The notes beneath the pieces are model-generated. The model had not been told where the DNA came from. It worked only from the letters and a program-made list of their open reading frames with translations, and made no database searches. DNA of 64,000 nucleotides from the NCBI GenBank assembly GCA_903844155.1, contig CAIMSU010000117.1:1-64000 (forward strand), given 5' to 3'. The translations under genes were made by a program, and so were the position numbers. Positions within the stretch are counted from its first letter, which is position 1; every line of letters begins with the position of its first letter. The DNA is from an uncultured Pseudomonadota bacterium. GTDB lineage: Bacteria > Myxococcota_A > UBA796 > SXON01. Below are positions 28,226 to 38,060 of the stretch, one piece after another.

Positions 28226-30793
28226 TCAGCCCCCCTCGCTCCCCTCGTCTCCGCTGACCTCATCGCCGACGTCCTCATCGTCCGCCACGACCTCGTCGGC
28301 AGCGGCAACGTCCTCGGGATCTTCGACGACGTGGGTGACCTCCTCGCCCTCCTCCGCATCCGCGCGCGTGATCGCGACCACGCGCTCGCCGTCCTCCAAG
28401 CGCATCAGGCGGACGCCCTTTGAGCTACGCCCACAGATCCGCACTTCCGCCACGTTGATCCGGATCAACCGCCCCGTATCCGTGATGAGCAGGAGCTGGT
28501 CCACGTCCTCCACCGCGACGGCGCCGACCACCGGACCGTTGCGCCCGGCGGTTGGAATGTCCCGAACCCCGAGCCCGCCGCGCCCCTTCGTCGCGTACTC
28601 ACCAAGCTCCGTCCGCTTGCCGTATCCGGCCTCGGTCACGGTCAGCAGGTGGGGCTGCGCATCGACGACGACAACGTCCACGACGTGATCGCCGACCATC
28701 TTCGGGTGGTTGAAGTTCATTCCACGAACGCCTCGAGCGCCGCGACCCATCGGCCGGACCTCATCGGCCGGAAACCGCGCCGCCCGGCCATTCCGGGTCA
28801 GCAGCAGGATGTCGTGGGTGCGGTCGGTGCGGGTGACGGTCAAAAGCTCGTCCTCGTCCCGAATGTCCACCGCGTTGATCCCGCTCGCCCGCACGTTCGC
28901 GTAGTCCACCAACTCCGTGCGTTTGACCATCCCTTTCTTGCTGACGAACAGCAGATCACCGCCGTCGTCGAACCCCTGGATGGGCACCACACGGGCGGGC
29001 TTCTCCCCCTCCGGCATGCTCACCAGGTTCGCGAGATTTCTCCCCTTCCCCGTCGCCGTCCCTTCGGGCACCTCCACGACGCCAAGCTGGTAGAGCCGCC
29101 CGAGGTTCGTGAAGATCAGCAGCTTGCCGTGGGTGTTTGCGATGAACAGGTCGCGGACGAAGTCCTCGTCCCGCGTCGCCATCCCGCGCTTGCCCGTCCC
29201 GCCACGCCGCTGCATGCGGTACTCGGTCATCGAGGTCCGCTTGATGTAGTTGGAGTTGGACAGCGTCACCGCCTGGTCCTCCTCGGCGACGAGATCGAGC
29301 AGGGACACGTCCCCCGCGCGCTCGGCGATCACCGTCCGGCGCACATCCCCGAGCCGGTCCCGAACCGCGACGAGCTCATCGCGGATCACTCCCATCAACA
29401 CCGACTCGCTCTGCAGGATGCTGTTGAGCCACTCGATGTCGCGCTGGACCTCGTTCCACTCCGCGTCGATCTTGTCCCGCTCCATGCCCGTCAAGCGCTG
29501 GAGGCGCATGTCGAGGATGGCCTGCGCCTGGATCGCGCTGAAGCCGAACCGGGCGATGAGGGATTCGCGGGCCGAGTCGACCGTCGGGGACGCGCGGATG
29601 AGGCGGATGACCTCGTCGATGTGGTCGAGCGCGAGGCGGAAACCTTCGAGGATGTGGGCGCGGTCGCGGGCCTTGCGGAGGCGGTACCGCGTCCGACGGA
29701 GGGTGACCTCGCGCCTATGCGCAAGGTAAAGCTCGATCATCTCCTTCAACGTGAGCACCCGCGGGCGCTGCTGGACGATGGCGAGGAGGATGACGCCGAA
29801 CGTGTTCTGGAGCTGGGTGTGTTTCCAGAGGTGGTTCAGGACGACCTCACGCACAGCGTCGTGCTTGAGCTCGACGACAAGGCGCATGCCGCGGCGATCG
29901 GACTCGTCCCGCAGGGTGTGGATGCCGTCAATGCGCTTGTCCCGCACCAACGCCGCGATGTCCTCTTGCAACCGGGCCTTGTTGACCTGGTAGGGCAGCT
30001 CCACGACGATGATCGCCTCGCGCCCGTGCACCTCCTCGAACTCCACCTTCGCGCGCGTGATGATCCGCCCGCGACCTGTGGAGTACGCCTCCACGATCCC
30101 CTCGCGGCCCTGGATGATGCCGCCCGTCGGGAAGTCCGGCCCGGGGATGTACTGCATCAATTCGGCGAGGGTGATCGCCCGGTTGTCGATGAGCGCGAGG
30201 ACCGCGTTCACGACCTCCGTCAGGTTGTGCGGCGGGATCTTCGTCGCCATGCCGACGGCGATGCCTTCTGCGCCATTGACCAGCAGGTTCGGGTAGGCGG
30301 CCGGGAGCACCTCCGGCTCCTCCGTCTGCCCGTCGAAGTTCGGCTGGAAGTTCACCGTCTCTTCGTCGATGTCGCCGGTCCCGAGCAGCTCCTCCGCCGC
30401 CTTCGTCATCCGGCATTCGGTGTACCGGTACGCCGCAGCATTGTCCCCGTCGACGCTCCCGAAATTCCCCTGCCCGTCCACCAACAGGTAGCGCATGTTC
30501 CACGGCTGAGCCATGCGGACCAACGCGTCGTACACCGACGCGTCGCCGTGCGGGTGGTACTTCTTCAGCACCTCGCCTACCACGCCCGCGCATTTGGAAT
30601 AGCGCCGGTTGGAGGACAAGCCTTCCCGCAGCATCGCGTAGAGCACCCGGCGATGGACAGGCTTCAACCCGTCGCGGACATCCGGCAGCGCGCGCCCGAC
30701 GATGACCGACATGGAATAATCAAGGTAGGAAGAGCGAAGCTCCTGATCGATGCCGATCGGGGTGACGCTCTTTGCAAAGTCAAAATCAGCCAA
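28226..30793 (-). CDS. gyrA: DNA gyrase subunit A
   Basis: MADFDFAKSVTPIGIDQELRSSYLDYSMSVIVGRALPDVRDGLKPVHRR...HPHGDASVYDALVRMAQPWNMRY...; acidic C-terminal tail. Confidence 0.98.
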   Translation of the reverse strand: MADFDFAKSVTPIGIDQELRSSYLDYSMSVIVGRALPDVRDGLKPVHRRVLYAMLREGLSSNRRYSKCAGVVGEVLKKYHPHGDASVYDALVRMAQPWNMRYLLVDGQGNFGSVDGDNAAAYRYTECRMTKAAEELLGTGDIDEETVNFQPNFDGQTEEPEVLPAAYPNLLVNGAEGIAVGMATKIPPHNLTEVVNAVLALIDNRAITLAELMQYIPGPDFPTGGIIQGREGIVEAYSTGRGRIITRAKVEFEEVHGREAIIVVELPYQVNKARLQEDIAALVRDKRIDGIHTLRDESDRRGMRLVVELKHDAVREVVLNHLWKHTQLQNTFGVILLAIVQQRPRVLTLKEMIELYLAHRREVTLRRTRYRLRKARDRAHILEGFRLALDHIDEVIRLIRASPTVDSARESLIARFGFSAIQAQAILDMRLQRLTGMERDKIDAEWNEVQRDIEWLNSILQSESVLMGVIRDELVAVRDRLGDVRRTVIAERAGDVSLLDLVAEEDQAVTLSNSNYIKRTSMTEYRMQRRGGTGKRGMATRDEDFVRDLFIANTHGKLLIFTNLGRLYQLGVVEVPEGTATGKGRNLANLVSMPEGEKPARVVPIQGFDDGGDLLFVSKKGMVKRTELVDYANVRASGINAVDIRDEDELLTVTRTDRTHDILLLTRNGRAARFPADEVRPMGRGARGVRGMNFNHPKMVGDHVVDVVVVDAQPHLLTVTEAGYGKRTELGEYATKGRGGLGVRDIPTAGRNGPVVGAVAVEDVDQLLLITDTGRLIRINVAEVRICGRSSKGVRLMRLEDGERVVAITRADAEEGEEVTHVVEDPEDVAAADEVVADDEDVGDEVSGDEGSEGG

Positions 30794-30956
30794 GGCCAGA
30801 CACCGAAGGAAGGGGGAGAACTATCCCGTCCCGCCGTTCAGATCGAGCCTTTTCTTGCCGTTTCCAGCGCAGAAAAGGTCGAGCATTCGCCGCCAGATTC
30901 CGGTGGTCGGGGCGCCGAACAGGCTATAGACCCCTGCGGTTTCGAGGTCGGTGCAC

Positions 30957-31343
30957 ATGGACGAGTACGAGCGGCTCACAATCATCAACAACGACGGGCT
31001 CCTCGGGGCCTCGCGCGGCCTCCTGTGGCTCGCGGGCTTCGTGATGTTGATCTCCGGGTGCGGCTCCGGCTACCAGTTCGGGTCCGGCGCCTACTTCGCG
31101 AGCTGGCCCGAGGCCGTGCAGGTGCTCCTCGGGGCCACCGTTTTCCTGACCGCCGCGTTCTTCGCGATCGTGAACTTCGTCGTTGCCAATTCGCTGGCCA
31201 ACGGGTCCAAGTGGTCGTGGTACGCCGGGCTCGTCATCAGCATCCTCTACCTGCCAAGCTGTTGCTTCCCGTTTGGAGCGCTCATGGTGGTCGGGCTCGT
31301 GCGGCCGAGCGTACGGAAGGCGTACGGCATCACGGCGTCGTGA
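30957..31343 (+). CDS. Small multi-TM protein
   Basis: Three to four TM segments; ends overlapping the rsmG start. Confidence 0.6.
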   Translation: MDEYERLTIINNDGLLGASRGLLWLAGFVMLISGCGSGYQFGSGAYFASWPEAVQVLLGATVFLTAAFFAIVNFVVANSLANGSKWSWYAGLVISILYLPSCCFPFGALMVVGLVRPSVRKAYGITAS

Positions 31344-31888
31344 CGTCGGAGTTTACGGCGCGGGATCGGGCGCTGGCGGCGCACCGTCGCGTGCTGGAGG
31401 CCTGGCGGGGAACCATGGATCTCGTGGGCCCAGGGCCACTGGACCCCCATTTTGACGACGCCAACGAGGCGGTCCGAACGTTGCAGGTGGAGGGACGCTG
31501 GGTGGATCTCGGCTCAGGCGCGGGGTTCCCTGGCATCGCCCTCGCCGCCTGGCATCCGGCCGCGACGGTCACCCTCGTTGAACGCCGACAGAAGCGCGCC
31601 GCCTTCCTGGAGGTGGTCCTCGGCCAGGCCGGGCTCACCAACGCCACCGTCTCGACCGGCGACGCCGACCGCCTCCCGACGGGCTGGGACGGCCTCATCA
31701 GCCGCGCGTTCCGTCCCCCCGCAGACGTCCTGACGCTCGGCCGACGCCTCCTGCGACCCGGCGGCACCCTCGTGCTCCTCCTGGCCGGCCAGGACCTCCC
31801 CGCCCCCGAGGGCTACACCGACGATCACGTCCACACCTACCCGATCGACGGCAAACCCCGCCGCGCGGTGGTCCTCCGGAGGGTCTAA
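31340..31888 (+). CDS. rsmG: 16S rRNA (guanine-N7)-methyltransferase RsmG-like (GidB)
   Basis: WVDLGSGAGFPGIALAAWHP motif, GTG start overlapping upstream stop. Confidence 0.85.
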   Translation: MTSEFTARDRALAAHRRVLEAWRGTMDLVGPGPLDPHFDDANEAVRTLQVEGRWVDLGSGAGFPGIALAAWHPAATVTLVERRQKRAAFLEVVLGQAGLTNATVSTGDADRLPTGWDGLISRAFRPPADVLTLGRRLLRPGGTLVLLLAGQDLPAPEGYTDDHVHTYPIDGKPRRAVVLRRV

Positions 31889-32763
31889 GGCACGTCCATC
31901 CTGGACAATCTTGCCATCGCCGCCGCCGTCGCCGCCACAGTCACGACCGCGAGCGCCACAAAGCGCATCGGCTCGAACGCGGTCTGCCAGCCTTCCCAGC
32001 ATCCCAGCGCGTTCCCGAGGGTCCACGGAACGAGATCGTTCGCGAATGCCAGCGAGGGCGCCTTGAATATCGTCGCCGCCTGGTTCAACGCCTCCAGCCC
32101 CCAGTAGACCACCTTGTCCGCCATCAACACGAGCACCAGGGTCACCACGACGCCGCCGACCGATCGCACGATCAACGAGAGCATGACGGTGATCGCGATG
32201 AGCCCGACGTCCGAAGCGAAGGATGCGAGGTAGCCCAGCGCAAGGTGACCGACCGTCGGGTAGTCGACCGGAACGCTACCGTCGACGGGGAGGCCGAACA
32301 GCAACAAGCCGGGGAGGAACGAGAGCGCAGCGGTCACGACGAGGGTCGTGGCCGCCAGCGCACCCGTCCCAGCGATCCGCGCCGCCAGCGCCGACCAGCG
32401 GGGGATCGGGCGGACGAGATCCTCGCGCAGCGTGCGCTCGGCCAGCTCTCCCGCCACGGTGCTGCTGGCGGAAAGCAGGAGGAACAGCGGCAGGACGAAG
32501 AAGTTTCGCGCTTTCAGCGCCCACCCCGCGCATTGGACGGCGTTGAGCAGCCCGTGGCCCGGCCCGTACAGGCTGTCCGCGAGCGACCCGGTGCCAACCT
32601 GCAGCATCGTGGTGTGCGCGGCCCACTGCATGAACCCCAGCGTAGCCAGCGGCGTCAGCGCCGCGATCACCAGCGCGCCGATGCCGCTCCCGCGCGTGTA
32701 GACCTTGCGCAGCTCAGCCCAGACCATCCACGGAAAATGCTTCGGGATCATACCAAAAATCAT
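31885..32763 (-). CDS. ABC-2 type transporter permease
   Basis: Six-TM permease layout; 4-nt overlap with ATPase gene. Confidence 0.8.
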   Translation of the reverse strand: MIFGMIPKHFPWMVWAELRKVYTRGSGIGALVIAALTPLATLGFMQWAAHTTMLQVGTGSLADSLYGPGHGLLNAVQCAGWALKARNFFVLPLFLLLSASSTVAGELAERTLREDLVRPIPRWSALAARIAGTGALAATTLVVTAALSFLPGLLLFGLPVDGSVPVDYPTVGHLALGYLASFASDVGLIAITVMLSLIVRSVGGVVVTLVLVLMADKVVYWGLEALNQAATIFKAPSLAFANDLVPWTLGNALGCWEGWQTAFEPMRFVALAVVTVAATAAAMARLSRMDVP

Positions 32764-33713
32764 CGCTGTCTCCGCAGATCGTCTTCCATCGAGGTGACTT
32801 CCAGGAACAGGTCCTCGAGGGACCGGTTGCGCGGCATCAGCGCGGTCACACCGACGCCCGCGTCCACGAGCCGCTTGTTGAAGCTCGCCACGTCCATGCC
32901 CGTGAGCCCGACCAGCACACGCCCATCCTCGCCTTCGCCCATGACTTTTGCGCGCCCGTCCGTCTTCTCGATGACGGCCAGCGCGGCCGGCCGATCCGAT
33001 ACGCCCACCTCGACCTCCGTCACGTCGCCCCTGCCCGCGAGCAGGTCCACAACGCGCCCCTCGGACTTCAGCACGCCGCGGTCGATGATGCCAACGCGAT
33101 TGCACATCTGCTCGACCTCCGCGAGCTGGTGCGAGCTCACGAAGACGGTGAGCCGATCCCGGCGGACCAGCTCCTTGATCAGGTCTCGGATCTCCCGTAT
33201 TCCTCGAGGGTCAAGCCCGTTCGTCGGCTCGTCGAGGATCAACACCTTGGGGCTGCCGACGAGCGCGCGGGCGATCCCCAGGCGCTGCTTCATGCCAAGC
33301 GAGTACCCGCGCACCTTGTCGTCGGCGCGCTCAGCGAGCCCCACGCGCGTGAGCGCCTCGTCCACGCCCGAGGCATTCCCGGCGTAGGCACAGGCGAGTT
33401 GGAGGTTCGTGCGGCCCGAGAGCCACTCATGGAATTTCGGCGTCTCCACCATCGACCCCACGCCGACCCGCTGCTTGACGGCGTCGCGCTCGCCGAGGAT
33501 CTCGACTTCCCCCGCGTCCTTCTGGATCAAGCCCAGCATGCACCGGATCGCCGTCGTCTTTCCGGCGCCGTTGGGCCCCAGAAACCCGTACAGATCGCCG
33601 ACCTTGACGTCCAGGTCCAAGCCTCGCACCACGGCTTTTCCCGCGTAGCGTCGCTCCAGCCCGCGCACCCGCAGCGCACTTGGCCCGTCCGCAGCATCCA
33701 TCCTCTCCATCAC
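32760..33713 (-). CDS. ABC transporter ATP-binding protein
   Basis: GFLGPNGAGKTTAIRCMLGL, YSLGMKQRLGIARAL, VLILDEPTNGLDP. Confidence 0.95.
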   Translation of the reverse strand: MMERMDAADGPSALRVRGLERRYAGKAVVRGLDLDVKVGDLYGFLGPNGAGKTTAIRCMLGLIQKDAGEVEILGERDAVKQRVGVGSMVETPKFHEWLSGRTNLQLACAYAGNASGVDEALTRVGLAERADDKVRGYSLGMKQRLGIARALVGSPKVLILDEPTNGLDPRGIREIRDLIKELVRRDRLTVFVSSHQLAEVEQMCNRVGIIDRGVLKSEGRVVDLLAGRGDVTEVEVGVSDRPAALAVIEKTDGRAKVMGEGEDGRVLVGLTGMDVASFNKRLVDAGVGVTALMPRNRSLEDLFLEVTSMEDDLRRQR

Positions 33714-33858
33714 GCCTCCAGCGGTCGGCGATTAGCCCGAAACGGTGCGCGCGTCAGATCACCAATTGTGACGCCTCGGATCCGCTTGCGCCGTATGACC
33801 GTTCCTTTGTGGACAACGGCGCCGCCCCCGTGTATACGCCGCGCGCTTCGAGAGCCCC

Positions 33859-35136
33859 ATGACCCGATTCTCCGTCCTCCTCCTCGCCCCCTTGAGCCTC
33901 ACCCTCGCCTGCAACCTCGGCGGCAAGCCCATCGGGGACTCCGGCTCGAACAGCGGGGACTCCAGCTCCACAGACGACACCGGCTCGAGCAATAATGGCA
34001 CGACCATCGCGGACATCCGCACCGGCGTCGTCCCCCTGGACGTTCCCTACACCCTCGAACACCTCATCGTCACCTCGCCGCACTCGTCCAACGACAAGTT
34101 CCTCTTTGTGCAGGACGCCGGCGGCGGCCCGAACTCCGGCATGGCGCTCTACGACAAGAGCCTCATGGCCGACATCTTCGCGGTCCCGGGCGACGAAGTC
34201 ACGGTCGTCGGCACGCCGAGCGACTACTACGGCTGGACCGAGTTCACCGAGGACTCCGTCACGATCACCGGCAGCGGCACGGTGCCCCCGGCCATCGACC
34301 TCGGCGACGGCACGACAGTCACCGACTGGGACCCCTACGAGAGCGTCCTCATCACGCTCTCCAACCAGGCCGTCACGGCCGTGGACAGCTACAACACCGG
34401 CATGCTCTCGCCGGCGTCGTCGACGTCCACCAGCGGCGTGGCGCTCAACAACGGCTTCTACGACGCCACGGTCGAGTGCGGAGGCACCTACCCGAGCATC
34501 ACCGGCATCCTGTTCTTCGAATATTCGGCGTACACCATCAACCCGCGCGATGCGACGGACATGACTGATCCCGTCCTCGGGGCCGTCCAGCCCGCGACCT
34601 GCAGCGACGTCCAGCTCGGCATCTGCGGCGCCGTCGCGCTCACCGATGTCGTCGTCACCAGCGACTCGTGGACGAAGAACGGCGACGAGTTCTTCTTCGT
34701 GCAGGACAACGGCGGCGGCGAGAACTCCGGCCTGCTCATCGACATCGTCGGCGGGACCTACGCGGTCACCGTCGGGGACACGGTCAGCATGACCGGCGCG
34801 ACGACCGAGGCCTACGGGCTGACCGAGGTGCTCATCAGTGACACGTCGACGATGGCGACGACGGGCACCGCGACGCCCGTCGCCACCGAGATCACCTCGG
34901 TGCCGACGGACTTTGAGCCCTACGAGGACTGCCTCGTGACGCTCGACAGCGTGGACGTGACCAGCGACCCGAGCGCGTACGGCGACGTGACCACCTCCTG
35001 GGGCGTGAACGTGGACGACCTGTTCTACAGCTTCACCGCGGCGAACGGCGATCACTACAACACGGTCACCGGCCCGCTCTACTACGCGTACTCGACCTGG
35101 TACGTCGAGCCCCGCAGCGCGTCCGACCTGAACTAA
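33859..35136 (+). CDS. Lipoprotein with two tandem OB-fold-like domains
   Basis: Lipobox LTLAC; internal duplication FLFVQDAGGGPNSGMAL / FFFVQDNGGGENSGLLI. Confidence 0.75.
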   Translation: MTRFSVLLLAPLSLTLACNLGGKPIGDSGSNSGDSSSTDDTGSSNNGTTIADIRTGVVPLDVPYTLEHLIVTSPHSSNDKFLFVQDAGGGPNSGMALYDKSLMADIFAVPGDEVTVVGTPSDYYGWTEFTEDSVTITGSGTVPPAIDLGDGTTVTDWDPYESVLITLSNQAVTAVDSYNTGMLSPASSTSTSGVALNNGFYDATVECGGTYPSITGILFFEYSAYTINPRDATDMTDPVLGAVQPATCSDVQLGICGAVALTDVVVTSDSWTKNGDEFFFVQDNGGGENSGLLIDIVGGTYAVTVGDTVSMTGATTEAYGLTEVLISDTSTMATTGTATPVATEITSVPTDFEPYEDCLVTLDSVDVTSDPSAYGDVTTSWGVNVDDLFYSFTAANGDHYNTVTGPLYYAYSTWYVEPRSASDLN

Positions 35137-35160
35137 GGCCACTTCCAAGGGATCCAGCCC

Positions 35161-36228
35161 ATGCGCGTAGACGGTACCCCCACCCGCACGTTGTGGTGGG
35201 AGAACGGCACGATCCGCATGATCGACCAGCCAAAGCTCCCGCATCGCTTCGTGCTCGTCGATCTGCCGACCTACCGCGAGACCGCGACGGCGATCCGTGA
35301 CATGACGGTGCGGGGTGCCGGAGCGATCGGGGCCACCGGGGCGCTCGGCGTCGCACAAGCGGCGGTTGAAGCCACGGATTCCGGCTTCCACGCGTTTGTC
35401 GCGGAAGCCGCGAACGTCCTCCGCGCCACCCGGCCCACCGCACAAAACCTCTTCGCCGGCATCGACTACGTCCTCCGAGCGATCGAGGTCGAAGGCGACA
35501 ACCCCGCCCGCGCCCGCGCCGCCGCCATCGCCGCCGCCAACGCCTTCTGCGACGACGACGCCGAGAGCTGCCGCCGCATCGGTGAGCTTGGCGCCCCCAT
35601 CGTCACCGCCCGCCCTCGCGTCTCCACCCACTGCAACGCCGGCTGGCTCGCGTTCGTGGACTGGGGCAGCGCGCTCTCCCCGATCTACGCCGCACATCGC
35701 GCAGGCGCCGACCCGTTCGTGTACGTCGACGAGACCCGTCCGCGCCAGCAGGGCTCGCAACTGACCGCCTGGGAGCTCGGCCAGGAAGGCGTCCGCCACG
35801 CGATCATCGCGGACAACGCCACCGGCCACTACCTCAAGGCCGGCGACATCGACATGGTCATCGTCGGCTCCGACCGCATCGCCGCCAACGGCGACGTCGC
35901 CAACAAGATCGGCACCTACACCTCCGCCCTCGCCGCCCGCGCCGCCGGCGTACCCTTCTACGTTGCCGCTCCAACCACCACAATCGCCGCCCACACCCCC
36001 ACCGGCGCCGACATCCCCATCGAAGAGCGCCACGCCGACGAGGTGCTGTACGTCTGGGGTTGGTCCGACGACGGCCGCTTCATCCGCGTCCGTACAGCCC
36101 CCTCCGGATCCACGGCGAAGAACCCTGCGTTTGACGTCACGCCCGCCCATCTCGTGACCGCCATCATCACCGAGCGCGGCATCGTCCCGGCGACGGTCGA
36201 GGGGATCCGGAGCGTCGCTCGCGGGTAG
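35161..36228 (+). CDS. mtnA: S-methyl-5-thioribose-1-phosphate isomerase
   Basis: MTVRGAGAIGATGALG, THCNAG, ETRPRQQGSQLTAWEL, VIVGSDRIAANGDVANKIGTY. Confidence 0.95.
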   Translation: MRVDGTPTRTLWWENGTIRMIDQPKLPHRFVLVDLPTYRETATAIRDMTVRGAGAIGATGALGVAQAAVEATDSGFHAFVAEAANVLRATRPTAQNLFAGIDYVLRAIEVEGDNPARARAAAIAAANAFCDDDAESCRRIGELGAPIVTARPRVSTHCNAGWLAFVDWGSALSPIYAAHRAGADPFVYVDETRPRQQGSQLTAWELGQEGVRHAIIADNATGHYLKAGDIDMVIVGSDRIAANGDVANKIGTYTSALAARAAGVPFYVAAPTTTIAAHTPTGADIPIEERHADEVLYVWGWSDDGRFIRVRTAPSGSTAKNPAFDVTPAHLVTAIITERGIVPATVEGIRSVARG

Positions 36229-36353
36229 GTACGGCGCGGGGTTTTCGGCGTTCTTTGGGCGGCTTGCTCCCATCCTCGCCTGCTTCAGGGCGCATGCGGG
36301 ACGCCGCTTTGCATCGGCGCGGGGTCGGTGGGGGCTTGGCGGGGGCGCGGGGT

Positions 36354-36854
36354 TCACCAGCAATCCCTCTGGATCCCGCCCTGGCCTGGCTTTGCGCCGG
36401 TGATCGCGTCGATCCAGACCACATCGCCGTCCGCGAAGCCGACGCTGCTGTCTCCGCAGCTCCCCCGCGTCGTGTTGTCGACCTGCCACTCGTACTCTGC
36501 CCCGCAGCAGCCCTGCAGATCCGCGGAGCACGCGCCGATCCCGGGCGACAACCCGTACACCTGCGCGATGCACACCGCCGTCGCGTCGCTCAAATACTGG
36601 CGCGCGTCGCACGCAGCTCCTTCGCACCCTGCGGCGAGCGCTGCGGTCGCCGGCTTGTCCAGCCCCCGCCCGTGCGCGGCGATGCAGCACGCGACCCCCG
36701 CGCTCTCGTCGCATGAGGACGCGCACTCGTCGACCGGGCATTCCGCGTTGGCGACGCCTCCGGTGTCGACGCGAGGGTTCGGGCAGGCGGCGGGCGTGTC
36801 GTTGCGGCAGGCGAACGCTGCGCACAGGAAAAGCGCGCATACCTGGCGGGTCAC
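36354..36854 (-). CDS. Cys-rich putative lipoprotein
   Basis: GTG start, signal peptide; many Cys. Confidence 0.5.
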   Translation of the reverse strand: MTRQVCALFLCAAFACRNDTPAACPNPRVDTGGVANAECPVDECASSCDESAGVACCIAAHGRGLDKPATAALAAGCEGAACDARQYLSDATAVCIAQVYGLSPGIGACSADLQGCCGAEYEWQVDNTTRGSCGDSSVGFADGDVVWIDAITGAKPGQGGIQRDCW

Positions 36855-37696
36855 AGGCGCTCGTAGGTAAAGGTCTCTGTGAGCTCGCCGTTGTCGACGC
36901 CGGCAGACGCGACGTCGACGTGATCGAGGGCAAGCCCATCGTAGACGTACTGGCCGGTGACCGAGTCACCCGACGTCGAGTCCGACGTCGTTAGCGTGCG
37001 CGTTCGGCCGGAACCATCGCGAGTCCACGTGGAGTGGACCGTCCAACCTGGATTCTCGCTGATCTCGTCCTCGTCCACCACGCCCCCGTCGGCGTCGTAG
37101 GACCACGTTGTCGACCGATCGACAAAGCCGTCCGCGCCCGACTGCCCCAGCGCGTCCGTCACGTCGTCCTCGCACTGATCGGGGCCATCGGCGTCCGAAT
37201 AGGTGCAGCTCCGGATCGTCGGCCGCTGGCCGTCACATGCTGTGATCGTGGTCACGGGCCGATCCTCGTCGTCGAGGCTGGGCGCGATGTCGCAGTGGAC
37301 GTGGACAGGGGGCGTCGTGCGGTCCGGCCGCTCGATGAAGTCATCCGACGTCAGGGGGTTCCCGTGGGCGTCGAACGTCCAGTCCAGGTCTTCGACCGCG
37401 TCGATCGTGCCGTCCGGCCCCGTCGACACCTCGCGCTCGTGCGTGAGCCCGACATCGCTCCAATCGAAGCTCCAGATCCAGGACTCGCCGACCATCGCCT
37501 GTCGCTCGAAGACCGTCCGCCCGTCGTCATCGGTGGTCCGCTCATCCAGCCAGTCGCCGTCGGCCTCGTAGATGACGCAATCCCGTGAGATGGGGTCGCC
37601 GGGCGGATCATCGGGGGCGACACAGCTCGGCACCTCGGGTGAGGCGCACGCGAGGAGCATGGTCAGGAACACTGGAGCATCGTAGCATCCGCGCAT
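36851..37696 (-). CDS. Putative lipoprotein with YD/RHS-like short repeats
   Basis: VFLTMLLACASPE; DWTFDAHGNPLTSDD, TWSYDADGGVVDEDE, TRDGSGRTRTLTTSD. Confidence 0.6.
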   Translation of the reverse strand: MRGCYDAPVFLTMLLACASPEVPSCVAPDDPPGDPISRDCVIYEADGDWLDERTTDDDGRTVFERQAMVGESWIWSFDWSDVGLTHEREVSTGPDGTIDAVEDLDWTFDAHGNPLTSDDFIERPDRTTPPVHVHCDIAPSLDDEDRPVTTITACDGQRPTIRSCTYSDADGPDQCEDDVTDALGQSGADGFVDRSTTWSYDADGGVVDEDEISENPGWTVHSTWTRDGSGRTRTLTTSDSTSGDSVTGQYVYDGLALDHVDVASAGVDNGELTETFTYERL

Positions 37697-37835
37697 CGCG
37701 GGGGCCGTTGCTCCGCCCATCAAGGCAAATTCAGGTACTTCCGCGCTGCGTGTTTGTGGAGGGTGGGCAATGGCCCGCCGATCCGGGCGCGCGCGCGGAC
37801 AGGAGCCCGCCGCCGGGCGACCGCCGCCGATCCGC

Positions 37836-37880
37836 GTGCTCGTGGTCGTGCTCGTGGTCGTGCTCGTGGTCGTGCTCGTG
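37836..37880. repeat. 12-bp tandem repeat (gtgctcgtggtc), about 3.7 copies
   Basis: Direct reading. Confidence 0.8.
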
Positions 37881-38060
37881 GGAGCGTCAATCGCGGTCTC
37901 TCGCGGGCCGCCGATACCGGCGCGCGCCGAACCTCGCGCAAGAACGCCCAACCCGCAAAAAGTAGCGGCGCCGAAAGCGGCGCGAAACCCCTCACGGGCC
38001 GAAGCCGGCGAGGGACCGCGTGGCGACCGCCCCGGACCTGAAAGCGCCCTGTGGAACCCC

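Noticed and set aside
28649-31339. N-terminal part of 1079-aa + ORF 28649..31888
   Set aside because: Antisense to gyrA; only the C-terminal RsmG part from 31340 is genuine.
33754-36969. 1071-aa minus-strand ORF
   Set aside because: Antisense to the OB-like lipoprotein and mtnA; composition typical of shadow ORFs.
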